Shown here: positions 7,141 to 7,546 of the stretch, piece after piece
How positions within the stretch are numbered: the first letter of the stretch is position 1
How the letters are laid out: each line of letters opens with the position of its first letter
Assembly (NCBI GenBank): GCA_900546675.1
Contig: URDQ01000077.1
Location: 1-7,546 of the forward strand
Source of the DNA: an uncultured Porphyromonas sp.
Lineage (GTDB): Bacteria > Bacteroidota > Bacteroidia > Bacteroidales > Porphyromonadaceae
Reading direction: 5' to 3'
DNA length: 7,546 nt
The notes under the pieces: model-generated
What the model was told of the DNA's origin: nothing
The model's input: the letters and a program-made list of their open reading frames with translations, nothing else
The model's database searches: none
Position numbers and translations under genes: made by a program

Positions 7141-7161
7141 AAAAAGGCTCCTACAGAAGCC
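7141..7161 (-). terminator. Hairpin plus U tract in the operon leader
   Basis: On the minus strand GGCTTC-TGTA-GGAGCC (7161-7146) forms a 6-bp stem (one G-U pair) with a 4-base loop, followed directly by five Ts (7145-7141). It looks like a small factor-independent terminator, yet it lies between the putative promoter and the first gene. It could block read-through from outside, act as an attenuator, or protect the 5' end of the operon mRNA. It would be almost at the transcript start, too early for ordinary attenuation. Confidence 0.45.
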
Positions 7162-7166
7162 TCTTG

Positions 7167-7174
7167 CAAAGGTA
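7167..7174 (-). promoter_or_regulatory. Putative operon promoter, Bacteroidota -7 element
   Basis: The minus strand reads TACCTTTG, a full match to the Bacteroides -7 consensus TAnnTTTG, 43 bases before the first ATG. No TTTG (-33) element is found 19-21 bases upstream, where the 7-bp tandem repeats lie. Transcription would begin near 7160-7163. Confidence 0.5.
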
Positions 7175-7180
7175 GCGAAT

Positions 7181-7236
7181 TTAGAGGTTAGAAGTTAGAG
7201 ATTAGAGGTTAGAGGTTAGAGGTTAGAGGTTAGAGT
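7181..7236. repeat. Heptanucleotide tandem array, 8 units
   Basis: Eight consecutive 7-bp units of TTAGAGG (minus strand CCTCTAA), with variants TTAGAAG, TTAGAGA and a last TTAGAGT. The four units from 7202 to 7229 are identical. The array starts seven bases beyond the TACCTTTG element, so it occupies the -33 and upstream region of the presumed operon promoter. Such arrays can change length by slippage. Confidence 0.9.
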
Positions 7237-7285
7237 TCCGATCCATTCCGATTTCCTCCGATTAGCTCCGATCCACTCCGATTCT
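7236..7285. repeat. Right TCCGAT decamer array
   Basis: Five consecutive 10-bp units of the form YTCCGATYNN (7236, 7246, 7256, 7266, 7276), running straight into ctccgtggaaaa at 7286. Same strand and same following word as the left array at 55-99. Confidence 0.85.
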
Positions 7286-7342
7286 CTCCGTGGAAAACCC
7301 CAAATCTCCACGTGGACATTTGACATTCTCCACGTGGAGACG
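7286..7342 (+). repeat. CACGTG composite module, right copy (direct orientation)
   Basis: Direct counterpart of 111-167, with the same blocks (ctccgtggaaaa, ccacgtg, attctccacgtggagacg) at the same spacing. It includes the 14-bp palindrome tctccacgtggaga at 7327-7340. Only the spacers between blocks differ. Confidence 0.75.
7307..7336 (+). repeat. 30-bp direct repeat, copy 1
   Basis: This matches 7415-7444 at 29 of 30 positions (7316 a, 7424 g). The core is catttgacattctccacgtg, and the unit begins and ends with a CACGTG palindrome, so each copy could itself fold. Confidence 0.85.
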
Positions 7343-7401
7343 TTTTGATTCCTCCGAAGTTTCATTTGATTCCTCCGAAGTTTTATTTCTCCCCTACGTG
7401 G
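7331..7401 (+). repeat. Hairpin-loop module, right copy
   Basis: Matches the minus strand of 155-225 at about 64 of 71 positions. The two tttgattcctccgaagt words (7344-7360 and 7365-7381) keep the 21-bp period. Here the distal stem arm (ctcccctacgtgg, 7389-7401) is degenerate, so this copy would not form the long hairpin seen on the left. Confidence 0.75.
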
Positions 7402-7414
7402 AAAATAAAAAACA

Positions 7415-7444
7415 TCCACGTGGGCATTTGACATTCTCCACGTG
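7415..7444 (+). repeat. 30-bp direct repeat, copy 2
   Basis: Second copy of 7307-7336, 108 bases further on, with one mismatch. It is the last CACGTG module before the terminal inverted repeat. The stretch 7445-7492 between them shows no recognisable feature. Confidence 0.85.
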
Positions 7445-7492
7445 AAGACCAAACAAAAGCGACTCAACTTATAGTACACTCTCAGGAAATAT

Positions 7493-7542
7493 CGTATATT
7501 CAATTAGTAAATGCAACTCATACCTACAAAAAATGGATCGCA
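7493..7542. repeat. Right copy of 50-bp perfect terminal inverted repeat
   Basis: Exact reverse complement of 1-50. Four further bases (7543-7546) have no left-hand partner inside the window, so the outer boundary of the repeat is not seen. The inner boundary, between 7492 and 7493, is sharp. Confidence 0.95.
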
Positions 7543-7546
7543 CCCT
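7511..7546 (+). other. Possible start of an outward-facing ORF, cut by the window edge
   Basis: An ATG at 7511 opens a frame reading MQLIPTKNGSHP to the window end. It is the mirror of the frame starting at 32 on the minus strand. It could be the start of a transposase in a repeated element, but this is inference from position and duplication. The peptide is too short to assign. Confidence 0.2.

Noticed and set aside
7216..7503. 95-residue minus-strand ORF in the right flank
   Set aside because: Translates the decamer and CACGTG repeats and runs into the terminal inverted repeat. No domain or plausible start context.

Overview
The window holds one compact seven-gene operon on the minus strand (292-7123) for the late half of adenosylcobalamin (vitamin B12) synthesis, set between two repeat-rich, AT-richer flanks. 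Protein style, a TACCTTTG promoter element of the Bacteroides -7 type (TAnnTTTG), and flanks full of CACGTGG and TCCGATT words suggest a member of the Bacteroidota, most likely a Porphyromonas-like organism. The genus is inference.

In transcription order (right to left) the genes are: a histidine-phosphatase/CobU fusion, cobT, cobS, a stand-alone CobC-type phosphatase, cobQ (cbiP), cobD (threonine-phosphate decarboxylase type) and cbiB. Spacings are -4, +17, +5, -8, -4 and +1 bp, so this is almost certainly one transcript with translational coupling. CobQ amidates the corrin ring side chains. CobD supplies aminopropanol phosphate and CbiB attaches the aminopropanol arm. CobU activates cobinamide, CobT makes alpha-ribazole phosphate, CobS joins the halves and CobC removes the phosphate. 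Corrin-ring genes, the corrinoid adenosyltransferase and B12 transport genes are absent from the window, and I saw no cobalamin riboswitch.

Right flank (7124-7546): a short hairpin with a U tract lies before the first gene, then the promoter element, then eight 7-bp repeats, then decamer repeats and CACGTG-containing modules. Left flank (1-291): a long hairpin likely to terminate the operon, further CACGTG modules and a TCCGATT array. No credible gene is seen in either flank.

The most striking structure is at the edges. Positions 1-50 and 7493-7542 are a perfect 50-bp inverted repeat enclosing the whole operon. Each copy holds the same outward-facing ATG reading frame, so the window may lie between two inverted copies of an insertion sequence (or be a contig ending in them), or be an invertible or transposon-like cassette. 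Inside the termini, both flanks carry related copies of a modular palindromic repeat whose central loop is flipped between the two copies.
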